58,074 nucleotides of DNA, taken from assembly GCA_017849455.1 (NCBI GenBank), contig JAFIGX010000021.1, positions 1 to 58,074 of the forward strand. Reading direction: 5' to 3'. The DNA comes from Pseudobacter sp. Lineage in GTDB: Bacteria > Bacteroidota > Bacteroidia > Chitinophagales > Chitinophagaceae. The position numbers were made by a program, and so were the translations under genes. The stretch's first letter is position 1, and every line of letters starts with the position of its first letter. The notes below the pieces were generated by a model that was not told the DNA's origin, ran no database searches, and was given only the letters and a program-made list of their open reading frames with translations. Shown here one piece after another: positions 24,459 through 33,352 of the stretch.

Positions 24459-26612
24459 TTATTTCACATATCGCTCAAAGAATTCCCAGGTCCTCAGCAT
24501 CTGGTCCATTCGCTGGCGGTTGTCGCCACTGCGCGTGATCTCATGGGTGGCATTGGGATGGCGGACATATTCCACCGGCCTGTTCAATACTTTCAGGCTC
24601 CTGTACAACATTTCACTTTGCACGAACCCGGTGCGGCGGTCATTATCGCCATGGAAGATGATATAAGGAGTGGTGATATTCTGCACATAATTGATCGGGG
24701 ATTCCCTTTCCAAAACCTCTCTGGGAGCTGTTTCCCAGGGATAGCCGCCAAAATAATTCGGCACCAGCCTCCAGGCATTGCCTTCTCCGAAGAAAGTGTT
24801 CAGATCGTATACTCCACGCTGTGAGCAGGCGGCCTTGAAACGTTTGTCGTGCCCAATGATCCAGGCTACCAGGTACCCCGCATAGGAGCCGCCACTCACC
24901 ACCAGTTTGGATGTATCGGCCCATCCTTCGGCCACCGTTTTATCCAATGCAGTGAGCACATCGCTGGTAGGCCCTGCTCCCCAGTCTTTGATATTGGCCC
25001 GGAGGAATTCCTGGCCATAACCACCACTGCCTCTTGGGTTGCAGTATACCACACCGTACCCCTTGCTGCAGAAGAACTGGTATTCATGCCACATGCTGCT
25101 CTCGCCCGGACCCCACATGGCCGAAGGGCCCCCGTGGATCTCCAGCAGGAGCGGGTATTTCCGGCCGACCACATAATTGGATGGCTTCATGATCCAGTAT
25201 TCCACGGTAAGCCCTTTACTATTGACAAAAGTTTTCTTTTCGGGTATAGATAACTGTTTGCCTTGTACCCAGCCCTGGTTGAACTGGCTGATGCGTTTGG
25301 CATTCTTCCCGGCGGCATCGGCAAGGTATAGCTCGGATGGATTGGCCACTTCCGTTTTGCTGAACACCAGTTTATTGCCGGCCAGGTCGAAACTGCCGGC
25401 GCCGCTGTTGAAGTCCGTAAGTTGTTCCACCTGCCGGGTCTTGATATCTGCCCGGTATACCGGCGCACCGCCATTGCTCTGTGTGCCGAAGTACAAATAT
25501 TTTTCATCATTGCTCCATACGAAACCACCTTTGCTTCTGTCGAAGGGGATGGTGATGATATCTTTTTCAGTACCGTTGACAGGCAGGATGCCCAGCGTTG
25601 GCACATTCACGAATGAAGTAGTGCCCACCTGGAAGGCGAGCCATTTACCGGAAGGGGAGATGCGCGGTGAGCTGTATACTTTGTCTTTTTCGCCCAGTAT
25701 CTTTTTCAGGTTGCTGCCATCGGTATCGATCATATAGATACCGGATTCGAGCACGCGATCGGGATTTTGTTCCGATTCCATATTTCCACTCAGCACCAGT
25801 TGACGGCCATCCGGCGTGAAATCCACATTGTTGAACCGGTTGAACCCGCGGGTAACCGGCACCGGTGTGGCGCCAGGCGTGGTGTTCACGATAAAATAAT
25901 GAGTGAAGCTCATATCGGAGGAAATATTCATTTCATCCTGGAAATTCAACTTGTTGATCACTCTTGCCTTCTTATCGGTCACATTGTTGTCGAGATAAGC
26001 CCTTACTTCATCCAGGCTCCCATCCGGATCGGCTTTTGAATGGCCACTGGGCCATTGCGCACTGCCATCTATACCGGGCTTTTCGGTTGACCATTTGGGA
26101 TAGGCTTTGCCCGGATCGAGCAGGGAATCTTTCAGCAGTTCTTTGAGCGGGATGCTGGCAGCGAACAGGATCTGTTTGCCATTAGGGCTCCATTTGGGAT
26201 TGAAGGCCCCGTATTTGAATTTGGTAAGCTGGATGGCTTCGCCACCATCGAGCGGGAGAAGGAATAATTGTGTCTTGCCATCTGCCGCGCGGACAAAAGC
26301 GAGCTGCTTTCCATCGGGGCTCCAGGCCGGCTGTGAGGCATTTTCTTTGGAGGTGAGCTGTTTGGGTTGCGAGCTGCCATCGGTGGCCACAGACCAGACC
26401 TGGTTCACGTATTTATGATCCAGCTTGCTATCGCCGTCCGGTTCTATCGTGGTAAGAATGAATGCGGCTTTGCTGCCGTCATTGGAAAGTGTGACACCAC
26501 CTACGGATTTTATTTTCAACATGTCCGTAACTTTAACCGGGTCTTTTCCCTGCCGGGCAAACAGGGATTGAGTGAAGAGTAAAATAATAATGATCCATGC
26601 AGATTTTCTCAT
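24459..26612 (-). CDS. S9 family prolyl oligopeptidase-type peptidase
   Basis: A 717-residue exported serine peptidase of the DPP-IV/acylaminoacyl-peptidase group. The start at MRKSAWIIIILLFTQSLFA (26612) gives a clear signal peptide; the longer frame to 26648 does not. A beta-propeller of TolB/WD-like blades covers about 30-440 (QPAWSPDGKQLAFVR, NPKWSPNGKQILF). The hydrolase domain covers about 470-715: GGSYAGYL with the nucleophile Ser, HGDNDRRTG with the Asp, and ATHEI with the His. It probably degrades peptides in the periplasm. It converges on the MFS gene and is divergent from the AhpD-like gene. Confidence 0.93.
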   Translation of the reverse strand: MRKSAWIIIILLFTQSLFARQGKDPVKVTDMLKIKSVGGVTLSNDGSKAAFILTTIEPDGDSKLDHKYVNQVWSVATDGSSQPKQLTSKENASQPAWSPDGKQLAFVRAADGKTQLFLLPLDGGEAIQLTKFKYGAFNPKWSPNGKQILFAASIPLKELLKDSLLDPGKAYPKWSTEKPGIDGSAQWPSGHSKADPDGSLDEVRAYLDNNVTDKKARVINKLNFQDEMNISSDMSFTHYFIVNTTPGATPVPVTRGFNRFNNVDFTPDGRQLVLSGNMESEQNPDRVLESGIYMIDTDGSNLKKILGEKDKVYSSPRISPSGKWLAFQVGTTSFVNVPTLGILPVNGTEKDIITIPFDRSKGGFVWSNDEKYLYFGTQSNGGAPVYRADIKTRQVEQLTDFNSGAGSFDLAGNKLVFSKTEVANPSELYLADAAGKNAKRISQFNQGWVQGKQLSIPEKKTFVNSKGLTVEYWIMKPSNYVVGRKYPLLLEIHGGPSAMWGPGESSMWHEYQFFCSKGYGVVYCNPRGSGGYGQEFLRANIKDWGAGPTSDVLTALDKTVAEGWADTSKLVVSGGSYAGYLVAWIIGHDKRFKAACSQRGVYDLNTFFGEGNAWRLVPNYFGGYPWETAPREVLERESPINYVQNITTPYIIFHGDNDRRTGFVQSEMLYRSLKVLNRPVEYVRHPNATHEITRSGDNRQRMDQMLRTWEFFERYVK

Positions 26613-26716
26613 AAACAGATAGTTTGAAAAGTGAATGTACAAATTCATCGGCTTTCATCTATGTGGAAATGATGACAGGCAAACAGTCTTTAATTTATAA
26701 ATAATAAAATTCTATT

Positions 26717-27058
26717 ATGGGCAAGCTGGTCAATGAATTCAATGAATATCGCAGCAGGATGAACGAAGTGATCCTCGGGAAAAATAACCTGGTGATGAAA
26801 CGTCTCTGGAATCTCGATACCAATACTTATGAATCCGGGGCATTGGATACGAAGACCAAGGAAATGCTGGGCCTGGTGGCCAGCATGGTATTACGTTGTG
26901 ATGACTGCATAAAATATCACCTCGGCAAATGCCATGAGCAGGGCATTACCACGGAGCAGGTGTATGAAATATTCGCAGTGGCCAATATTGTAGGGGGCAC
27001 CATCGTGATACCGCATACAAGAAGGGCCGCGGAGTATTGGGAGGAACTGGTCGGGTGA
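26717..27058 (+). CDS. Carboxymuconolactone decarboxylase/AhpD-like protein
   Basis: A 113-residue all-helical protein of the CMD family. The AhpD-type redox motif is CDDCIKYHLGKC: CxxC and a His two residues later. Proteins with this motif act as thiol reductants or peroxidases, often for peroxiredoxins; those without it are decarboxylases, so the redox role is favoured. Length is normal. It is monocistronic, with a head-to-head repeat pair immediately after the stop. Confidence 0.9.
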   Translation: MGKLVNEFNEYRSRMNEVILGKNNLVMKRLWNLDTNTYESGALDTKTKEMLGLVASMVLRCDDCIKYHLGKCHEQGITTEQVYEIFAVANIVGGTIVIPHTRRAAEYWEELVG

Positions 27059-27062
27059 ATGT

Positions 27063-27203
27063 AGTTGGCAGTTGGCAATGGGCAGTTGGCAGTTGGTCCC
27101 TGATTTTGTTAAGGCCCTTCCAGTATTCAGGAAGAAAGAAATTGATAGACTATTTTAAACTCCCGGAGACCAACTGCCAACTGCCCATTGCCAACTGCCA
27201 ACT
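27063..27203. repeat. 36-bp perfect inverted repeat pair built of AGTTGGC units
   Basis: Positions 27063-27098 and 27168-27203 are exact reverse complements. Each arm is itself made of repeated AGTTGGC units interrupted by AATGGGC. The left arm starts 4 nt after the AhpD-like stop and the right arm ends 1 nt before the stop codon of the convergent aldo/keto reductase, so the pair fills the whole intergenic space; the 69 nt between hold nothing recognisable. It may end transcription from both sides. Confidence 0.88.
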
Positions 27204-28193
27204 CTAAGCCAGGTCGATATGCGGTTTATTCTGTAAAATATTCTCGATCTTTTCTATCACTTCATTCGTGAGTAGCGGCGCTACTTCCAGTGCTTTGAGG
27301 TTTTCGTGCAGTTGCTCTTTTTTCGTGGCCCCGAGGATGGCAGTGCTCACATTCGGGTTCCTGATGGTCCATGCAATGGCGATGGAAGCGAGCGATACGC
27401 CCAGTTCTTTGGCGAGCGCACCCAGCTTTTTTACTTTTTCGATCTTCTCTTCCTGCAGCCACCTGTCTTTGAGCCAGTCGTACCCTTCGATGGCCAGTCT
27501 CGATCCGGCGGGGATGCCTTCATTGTATTTGCCTGTCAGGAAACCTGCTGCGAGCGGGCTCCAGATAGTGGTGCCCAGTCCCACATTGCGGAAGACCGGC
27601 AGGTAATCCTGTTCCATCCTGAAGCGGTCGAACATATTGTATTGCGGCTGTTCCATGGTGGGGCCGATCAGTCCATACTGCTGGGCCACACGGTGTGCCT
27701 CCATGATCTCGGCGCCGCTCCACTGGCTGGTGCCCCAGTACAGGACCTTTCCCTGCTGGATCAGGTTATGCATGGTCCACACCACTTCTTCGATGGGCAC
27801 TTTCACATCGGGGCGGTGGCAGAAATACAGGTCGAGGTAATCTACCTGCAGGCGTTGAAGCGCTTCATGGCAGGCTTCGAACAGGTGTTTGCGGCTCAGC
27901 CCGGTCTGGTTGGGCTTATTGTTTTGACCACGCCAGCCAAAAAAAGCTTTGGAGGAAACGATATAGGAAGTGCGGTCCCATTTTTTCTTTTTGAGTACAC
28001 GGCCCATCATTTTCTCGCTTTCCCCCAGCGCGTATACTTCGGCGTTATCGAAGAAATTGATGCCATTATCATAGGCAATGCCCATCAGTTCATCGGCCAG
28101 GTTATCATCGAGTTGTTTGTGGAAAGTAACCCAACTGCCGAAAGACAATACGCTTATTTCCAATCCGGACCGTCCAAGTCTGCGATATTCCAT
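27204..28193 (-). CDS. Aldo/keto reductase (potassium-channel beta-subunit-like)
   Basis: A 329-residue NADPH-dependent oxidoreductase with the (beta/alpha)8 fold. The catalytic tetrad is visible: Asp in FFDNAEVY, Tyr in the same segment (AEVY), Lys in SSKAFFGW and His in LYFCHRPD. The C-terminal cofactor region reads STAILGATKKEQLHEN. WRGQNNKPNQTGLSRKHL and the overall order match the AKR6/Kv-beta group, which reduces aldehydes such as methylglyoxal. It stands alone, 46 nt from lptC on the same strand. Confidence 0.94.
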   Translation of the reverse strand: MEYRRLGRSGLEISVLSFGSWVTFHKQLDDNLADELMGIAYDNGINFFDNAEVYALGESEKMMGRVLKKKKWDRTSYIVSSKAFFGWRGQNNKPNQTGLSRKHLFEACHEALQRLQVDYLDLYFCHRPDVKVPIEEVVWTMHNLIQQGKVLYWGTSQWSGAEIMEAHRVAQQYGLIGPTMEQPQYNMFDRFRMEQDYLPVFRNVGLGTTIWSPLAAGFLTGKYNEGIPAGSRLAIEGYDWLKDRWLQEEKIEKVKKLGALAKELGVSLASIAIAWTIRNPNVSTAILGATKKEQLHENLKALEVAPLLTNEVIEKIENILQNKPHIDLA

Positions 28194-28239
28194 AGTGCTG
28201 AAAGATTTTGAAGGTTGAAATTAGTGAAAAGTCCACTTG

Positions 28240-28824
28240 TCAGGGTAAACTATCCTCTTTGGGAACCGGCAGCTTGCCGGAGTTCGAATAGAGCTCATAC
28301 CAGGAGAGGTCCTGTTTGGCGCGCATCCCGTTTGTGGAGGAGGTACGGGTGCCGTCGCGCTTACTGATAAAAGTGGGCTTGTCGGTATAGAAGACCTGTT
28401 GGTTCTGGTCCCACCATAGCTCCGGTGTGCGGAGTGTATCGCCATTGACGATATTGATCACCACCACGCTGTCGCGTAGCAGCACCTTACCTTCATAATC
28501 CCTGTATTTGCCATAGCGGGCATCCATGATGGTCTGGATGTTCACGCTGCTATCGTCGTAAAAATCCACATGGAGTGTACGGGGAAATTCAGTGTAGGGA
28601 GAATCTACCTGCTGGCGGATCATATAGGGAGAAGTGAGCTTTGCTTTCACGGTGCCGTCCTGGCTGAGATAACTTACCACCTGGTTCGCCTCCTCGATCG
28701 CGGCCTGTTTGCTGAAAAGATTATTGATCTCACGTTCATCGTTCTCACAGGAGCTCAGAACAAAAAGGCAGCCCGAAAGTAGAGCTGCCCAGAATAAGAA
28801 ATATGATGATCTGTCGATTTTCAT
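28240..28824 (-). CDS. lptC: LPS export protein LptC (lipoprotein form)
   Basis: A 194-residue periplasmic-facing protein of the Lpt bridge, which accepts LPS from the LptBFG transporter and passes it to LptA. The signal ends in LSSC, so this is a lipoprotein, the usual form in Bacteroidota, where Proteobacteria have a TM anchor. The beta-jellyroll is seen in VVSYLSQDGTVKAKLTSPYMIR, FYDDSSVNIQTIMDARYGKY and GKVLLRDSVVVIN; TPELWWDQNQQVFYTDKP is a family hallmark. It lies 3 nt after the outer-membrane protein gene and shares a message with it and coaX. Confidence 0.92.
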   Translation of the reverse strand: MKIDRSSYFLFWAALLSGCLFVLSSCENDEREINNLFSKQAAIEEANQVVSYLSQDGTVKAKLTSPYMIRQQVDSPYTEFPRTLHVDFYDDSSVNIQTIMDARYGKYRDYEGKVLLRDSVVVINIVNGDTLRTPELWWDQNQQVFYTDKPTFISKRDGTRTSSTNGMRAKQDLSWYELYSNSGKLPVPKEDSLP

Positions 28825-28827
28825 TGA

Positions 28828-30141
28828 TTAATCATACTTGCGTTTCAGGAACCAGATATCGCTGAGCGATAATCCGACGGCGAAGCGGAAAAAATTCTCC
28901 CGCACGGAATTCTGTTTATTGCCACGCTGTCCATATTCTAACGTCAGATTGATCACCGAGAACTGGTTGGTGTATGCTGGCTTGCGCATGGGTAACGCAA
29001 CACCGGCAGAGGCACTCCATTTATTCAGGTTCCTGTCCTGCACAAAAATATAATCTCTTCCGAAGTTGGCGCCGGCGCGATAACCAACGTTGCTCCAGTA
29101 ATTCTTTCCGCCCTGTGGCATCAACTGTCCGCCCACACGGATCTCCCAGCTATCCTGTACCAGGTCTTTCTCACCATAGAACCGGTAGCCCGACCATTTC
29201 TCCATCACATAATCCACCCCGATCAGCCATTTACCGGGTTTGTCGAAAATGGCGCCTGCCCCGAAAGAAGCAGGGTATTGCACTTTTCCGGAAACATTTT
29301 TCTCCCTGTAGGCGATATCGATGGTATCTGTTGCGCCGGTTGAATTGTATTCAAAGGTCTGCACCACATAATCCTGGGAAGCATTGAATTTCCGTTGAAT
29401 ATTTCCGTATGCGCCGAGGCGAAGGTATGTTTCTTTATCGAGTTTCGTAGTGTATTGAAGTCCGCCATTCAGCATGAAACCGCCATAATGTGTATTCCTT
29501 TCATAGTTCGATTTATAATAATAGGTAGCGGTATCGAGGAGATTTGTTCTTGTGCTGTAATCCTTGGTGCCGAACAGGTACCCTACATTGAATCCCATCG
29601 TGAGATGGCGGGTGATCCTGAAGCCGGTGCCCAGATGTGCTTCATAAGCGCCACCACTGCCTTCGTAAAGGGTGGCCACGTTGAGGGTATCGGTAAAATT
29701 GGGCCTGAACAGCTTTTCATTGCTGGAGAGCTTATAGTTGATACGTGTGATGGGCCTCAGGCCGATATTCATGCCCCATCCGCCATTTTTTTTGAGGGGG
29801 AAGCCCAATTGAACATAGGAGATATTGGGACTATAGGAATTGAATTTCCTGGCCGGGTTGGAAGCCCGGAGGGTTTTACTGTTCCATTCCACACCAATAT
29901 CGAGGATGGTGGCCTGCAGGCGTGCATAGGAGGCCGGATTCACGAAATTGATAGTGGTGAAATCGTAATAGGCGGCGGAAATCCCTCCCATACCGCGGGT
30001 AGCGATATTTTGGGTAGGGACGATATCCCCCAGCCCGTACCGGGAATAGGGAGAATTTTCGGTCTGAGCCTGTGCCAGGGAAACAAAACAGCAACAAACA
30101 AGTCCTAACAGCCTGATTTTCTTATTGGTCGTGTAAATCAT
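28828..30141 (-). CDS. Outer-membrane beta-barrel protein, OmpP1/FadL-like
   Basis: A 437-residue exported barrel protein. The signal is LLGLVCCCFVSLAQAQ; the mature protein starts TENSPYSRYGLGD, a motif found in this Bacteroidota family, followed by GMGGISAAYYDFTTINFVNPASYA, which resembles the hatch and N-terminal strands of FadL-type transporters. Many alternating strands follow and the end is aromatic (LSLSDIWFLKRKYD). Its place between coaX (20-nt overlap) and lptC (3-nt gap) is a known Bacteroidota arrangement and hints at an envelope role, but the cargo is unknown. Confidence 0.85.
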   Translation of the reverse strand: MIYTTNKKIRLLGLVCCCFVSLAQAQTENSPYSRYGLGDIVPTQNIATRGMGGISAAYYDFTTINFVNPASYARLQATILDIGVEWNSKTLRASNPARKFNSYSPNISYVQLGFPLKKNGGWGMNIGLRPITRINYKLSSNEKLFRPNFTDTLNVATLYEGSGGAYEAHLGTGFRITRHLTMGFNVGYLFGTKDYSTRTNLLDTATYYYKSNYERNTHYGGFMLNGGLQYTTKLDKETYLRLGAYGNIQRKFNASQDYVVQTFEYNSTGATDTIDIAYREKNVSGKVQYPASFGAGAIFDKPGKWLIGVDYVMEKWSGYRFYGEKDLVQDSWEIRVGGQLMPQGGKNYWSNVGYRAGANFGRDYIFVQDRNLNKWSASAGVALPMRKPAYTNQFSVINLTLEYGQRGNKQNSVRENFFRFAVGLSLSDIWFLKRKYD

Positions 30142-30862
30142 TGTATTCGCAGATAGTATTAAGCCCCCTATAGATCAGATTAGGGTCTGCAAATATCTTG
30201 TTTTTCAGAAGATAGACAAAATAGGGTGCGTCACCGCCGGTTAAGACCACGTTAAAGTTATTATACTTATCCATATATGCTTCGATCATACCATCGATCT
30301 CTTTGGCCATTCCGAGGATCACGCCGCTGAGGATATTCGATTGGGTATCGTAGCCGAACAGGGGGAAATTCCAGTCCTTTTCTACCAGGGGGAGTTTGGC
30401 TGTAAAACCATGCAGTGCTTTGAAGCGCATTTCCATGCCTGGGGAAATATTTCCACCAATGAATTCCTTTTGTTTATTCACAAAATTGTAGGTGATGGCC
30501 GTGCCCAGCCCGATCACCAGGTTGTTCTTTCCGGGGAACTGGACCGCGGCCGCTACAACGAGCGCCAGCCTGTCGGCCCCGATCTCGCGCGGTCTGCCCA
30601 CCGGTGTGGTGACAGGCAGCTTTGAATGGTGATCGAGTTTGTGGAACCGGGTATGGGTGGCCAGGATGGTCTCCATCCCTGGATTGTGTTTGATGACGGA
30701 GGAAAGGATCGACCGGGTGGGGCGGTATTTATCGACAAGCTGCTGAATGGTCGCATCGTGATCATCATCGAGCACCAGCAGTTCCTGCAATCGATCATCT
30801 TCAAATACGGCGCATTTCAGCCGGGTATTGCCAAAATCAAAACAAAGTGTAGTAATGGCCAA
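30122..30862 (-). CDS. coaX: Type III pantothenate kinase
   Basis: A 246-residue ASKHA-fold kinase that phosphorylates pantothenate, the first step of coenzyme A synthesis. Conserved parts are the phosphate-1 motif CFDFGNTRLKCAVF at the N-terminus, GADRLALVVAA with the catalytic Asp, GLGTAITYNFV for phosphate 2, GGNISPGMEMR and VLTGGDAPYF for adenosine. Type III enzymes are insensitive to CoA feedback. The 3' end overlaps the next gene by 20 nt, so translation of the two is probably coupled. Length is normal. Confidence 0.95.
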   Translation of the reverse strand: MAITTLCFDFGNTRLKCAVFEDDRLQELLVLDDDHDATIQQLVDKYRPTRSILSSVIKHNPGMETILATHTRFHKLDHHSKLPVTTPVGRPREIGADRLALVVAAAVQFPGKNNLVIGLGTAITYNFVNKQKEFIGGNISPGMEMRFKALHGFTAKLPLVEKDWNFPLFGYDTQSNILSGVILGMAKEIDGMIEAYMDKYNNFNVVLTGGDAPYFVYLLKNKIFADPNLIYRGLNTICEYNDLHDQ

Positions 30863-30894
30863 GCGTAAAAAAGTTTTATTCGTTGATAGAATGC

Positions 30895-31545
30895 CTATAC
30901 ATCGAGGTCAAGATCAAAGGCAGAGAGGTTACGAAAATGACCATTGAGCTTTACTTTCTCTTTCAATTGTTCCATTTCCATCAGCATCGGAAGCACTTTT
31001 TGCAAATGTCTGCGAATATATTCCTGCCTTTGCAATTCTTTCAGAAGACCGAGCACTTCATATTCCTCTTCCAGTGAAAGTCCTGCATGATGTGCCACAT
31101 CGTAGGAGATAAGATGTTCCTCCGCTTTCCTGAAATCCTTGCTGATGTTCAGCAGGCGATGCAGTTCCTTCACCCCCGTTACTACTTTCTGCATGAGCTC
31201 CCGGTTATTCGCTTCCAGTTCATTCTCCGGGTAGTTCACGATGGCGCCGCTATATAATTTCTCCGGTACTGTTTTGATCACTTCCAGCACGCGGAACACT
31301 TTCAATCCCTGGGCTTTGATATCCATTTCCCCATTTTCATAGACCTGAACGATCTCGGTGAGTTGCACCAGGGTGCCCATATCCTGAACGCGATTATTGA
31401 CAACGGTGGGGATGCCGAATGGCTTTTTAGCCCCATCACATTCCTGGACCAATTGTTTATAACGTGGTTCAAAGATATGCAGATGTAATCTTTCCCCCGG
31501 GTACACCACGATGCCAAGCGGAAAAATGGGAATGAAATTCGTCAT
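30895..31545 (-). CDS. Lon N-terminal (LON substrate-binding) domain protein
   Basis: A 216-residue protein consisting of a LON substrate-binding domain without the AAA and protease parts of Lon. The opening PIFPLGIVVYPGERLHLHIFEPRYKQLV is characteristic (here split: PIFPLGIVVYPGE and LHIFEPRYKQLV). A helical C-terminal half from about 110 has coiled-coil character. The ATG at 31545 is preferred over a TTG three codons earlier. Stand-alone proteins of this kind occur in many Bacteroidota; their role is unknown, perhaps as adaptors. It follows no operon partner closely (32 nt downstream is coaX). Confidence 0.9.
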   Translation of the reverse strand: MTNFIPIFPLGIVVYPGERLHLHIFEPRYKQLVQECDGAKKPFGIPTVVNNRVQDMGTLVQLTEIVQVYENGEMDIKAQGLKVFRVLEVIKTVPEKLYSGAIVNYPENELEANNRELMQKVVTGVKELHRLLNISKDFRKAEEHLISYDVAHHAGLSLEEEYEVLGLLKELQRQEYIRRHLQKVLPMLMEMEQLKEKVKLNGHFRNLSAFDLDLDV

Positions 31546-31631
31546 AATGCACAATAAAAAATAAACAGCAATTTACAGAGTAAAACCCAAAGCTGGTGCC
31601 AAAATAGTTATTACTTTCACGCCCGGATAAT

Positions 31632-32408
31632 ATGGAAAAATTATCGGTGGTCATAATAACTTTCAACGAGCAAAGGAATATCGGCCGTTGCATAGATTCT
31701 GTGCAATCCGTTGCGGATGAAGTATTGGTGATCGATTCTTTTTCTACCGATAATACCAGGGCCATCTGCCTCGAAAAAAAAGTGCGGTTCATTGAACATG
31801 CTTTTGCAGGGTATGGGCAGCAAAAAAATTTCGGCAGCCGTGAAGCCACACATCGCTACATATTATCGTTGGATGCAGATGAGGCGCTTGACCCCACGTT
31901 GGTGTCCGCTATCCTGCAAGCCAGGGCGGCAGGATTTCCGGCTGCCGGTTATATCATGAACCGCTGCACTAATTACTGTGGGAAATGGATCCGTCATGGC
32001 GATTGGTACCCCGACAGGAAAGTACGTTTGTTCAACAAAGAAAAGGTATGCTGGAGTGAAGATGCCGTTCACGAAAGTACGATCCCTGCGGATGGCATTA
32101 AATTTCAGCAACTCACCGGTGATCTCCTCCATTATTCCTATCATAGCCTTGAAGAGCATATTATCCAGAACAACCGATATAGCACGATTTCTGCGGAGTT
32201 GTATTTCAGGAAGGGCAAACGGTCGGGGTGGTTCAAAATGCTGGCCAACCCTGCCTGGGCTTTCATTCATGGATACTTGCTGAGAATGGGATTCCTGGAT
32301 GGGTTCTATGGATTCGTGATCGCAAAAAATGTGGCGCATCTCACGTTCATGAAATATTATAAGCTCTATGCCCTGCAAAAAGGCATTGCTGTCAGCAATG
32401 GCAGATAA
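31632..32408 (+). CDS. Family 2 glycosyltransferase, WaaE/KdtX-like
   Basis: A 258-residue GT2 enzyme: LSVVIITFNEQRNIGRCIDSV opens the GT-A fold, VLVIDSFSTDNT binds the nucleotide, LSLDADEAL is the DxD metal site. The later WIRHGDWYPDRKVRLFNK and AVHES segments and the C-terminal LMGFLDGFYGFVIA-like stretch match the LPS core beta-glucosyltransferase WaaE group, which adds sugar to inner-core heptose. It is followed 15 nt later by a second transferase gene, so both probably work on the same surface glycan. The exact sugar is not shown. Confidence 0.9.
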   Translation: MEKLSVVIITFNEQRNIGRCIDSVQSVADEVLVIDSFSTDNTRAICLEKKVRFIEHAFAGYGQQKNFGSREATHRYILSLDADEALDPTLVSAILQARAAGFPAAGYIMNRCTNYCGKWIRHGDWYPDRKVRLFNKEKVCWSEDAVHESTIPADGIKFQQLTGDLLHYSYHSLEEHIIQNNRYSTISAELYFRKGKRSGWFKMLANPAWAFIHGYLLRMGFLDGFYGFVIAKNVAHLTFMKYYKLYALQKGIAVSNGR

Positions 32409-32423
32409 ACCCATAAACGACAA

Positions 32424-33296
32424 ATGATGAAAATAGCCGGCTTCACGATCATCAGGAATGCCATTCTGAACGACTATCCTATTGTGGAAGCGATCGCTTC
32501 CATCCTTCCTGTTGTGGATGCCATGATCGTGCTGGTAGGTGAAAGCGATGATGAAACCCTGCAACTGGTACGGCAGATAGATTCCCATAAGATCAGGGTC
32601 ATCCCTTCCGTATGGGACCCTGAGATCAGGGAGGGCGGGCAAATACTCGCCGTTGAAACCAACAAGGCTTTTCACCAGGTTGGCCCGGAGTTCGACTGGG
32701 CCTTTTATATACAGGGAGATGAAGTGCTCCATGAAAAATATTACGCCGCTATCAGGGAGGCAACTACGAAGTATAAGGACGACAAACGGATAGACGGGTT
32801 GTTGTTCAATTACCTGCACTTTTATGGAACCTATGATTATGTAGGCGATAGCCGTCGCTGGTATCATAAGGAAGTGCGTATCATCCGTAATGACAAAACG
32901 ATCAGTTCGTATAAAGACGCACAGGGTTTTCGCAGGAATGGAGAAAAGCTGAATGTGAAGCCCGTGGACGCTTATATCTATCATTATGGATGGGTAAAGA
33001 GCCCGAAACAAATGCTGCAAAAGCAGAAGAATATCATTCAATATTGGGCCGAGGAACAGGCCGAAGCGGAACAGCTTGCCGCAAAAGAGCTGTGCGATTA
33101 TTCCGAATTCGATTCACTGGAGAAATTTACCGGCACCCACCCTTCCGTAATGATGCCCCGCATCGCTACGAGGAACTGGCAGGTAGAGCTTGATGTCTCC
33201 CAAAAGAAATTCTCACTGAAAGAACGCGTCCTGTATTGGTTCGAGAAAAGAACAGGGATCAGGTTGTTCGATTTCAGGAATTATAGAGTGGTCTGA
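32424..33296 (+). CDS. Glycosyltransferase family 2-like protein
   Basis: A 290-residue protein with a GT-A-like core: MMKIAGFTIIRNA at the start, MIVLVGESDDETLQLV in place of the nucleotide-binding DxSxD, and FYIQGDEVLHEKY in the DxD position. RRWYHKEVRIIRND and YIYHYGWVKSPKQM follow. The match to canonical GT2 is weaker than for its neighbour; proteins of this build are annotated as glycosyltransferases in many Bacteroidota. It forms a two-gene unit with the upstream transferase. meaB follows 56 nt later and may be read from the same message. Confidence 0.8.
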   Translation: MMKIAGFTIIRNAILNDYPIVEAIASILPVVDAMIVLVGESDDETLQLVRQIDSHKIRVIPSVWDPEIREGGQILAVETNKAFHQVGPEFDWAFYIQGDEVLHEKYYAAIREATTKYKDDKRIDGLLFNYLHFYGTYDYVGDSRRWYHKEVRIIRNDKTISSYKDAQGFRRNGEKLNVKPVDAYIYHYGWVKSPKQMLQKQKNIIQYWAEEQAEAEQLAAKELCDYSEFDSLEKFTGTHPSVMMPRIATRNWQVELDVSQKKFSLKERVLYWFEKRTGIRLFDFRNYRVV

Positions 33297-33352
33297 AGGA
33301 GTTCGCAACTGCCAACTTTCCCTACATTCGCAATAACAAAACACACTCTAAT

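Noticed and set aside
27063..27203. Possible CRISPR array because of short repeated units
   Set aside because: Units are only about 7 nt, without spacers of regular length, and the arms are inverted; no cas genes nearby.
31863..33041. 392-codon frame antisense to the two glycosyltransferase genes
   Set aside because: It spans both genes and their junction, lacks family features, and the sense genes have clear GT motifs.
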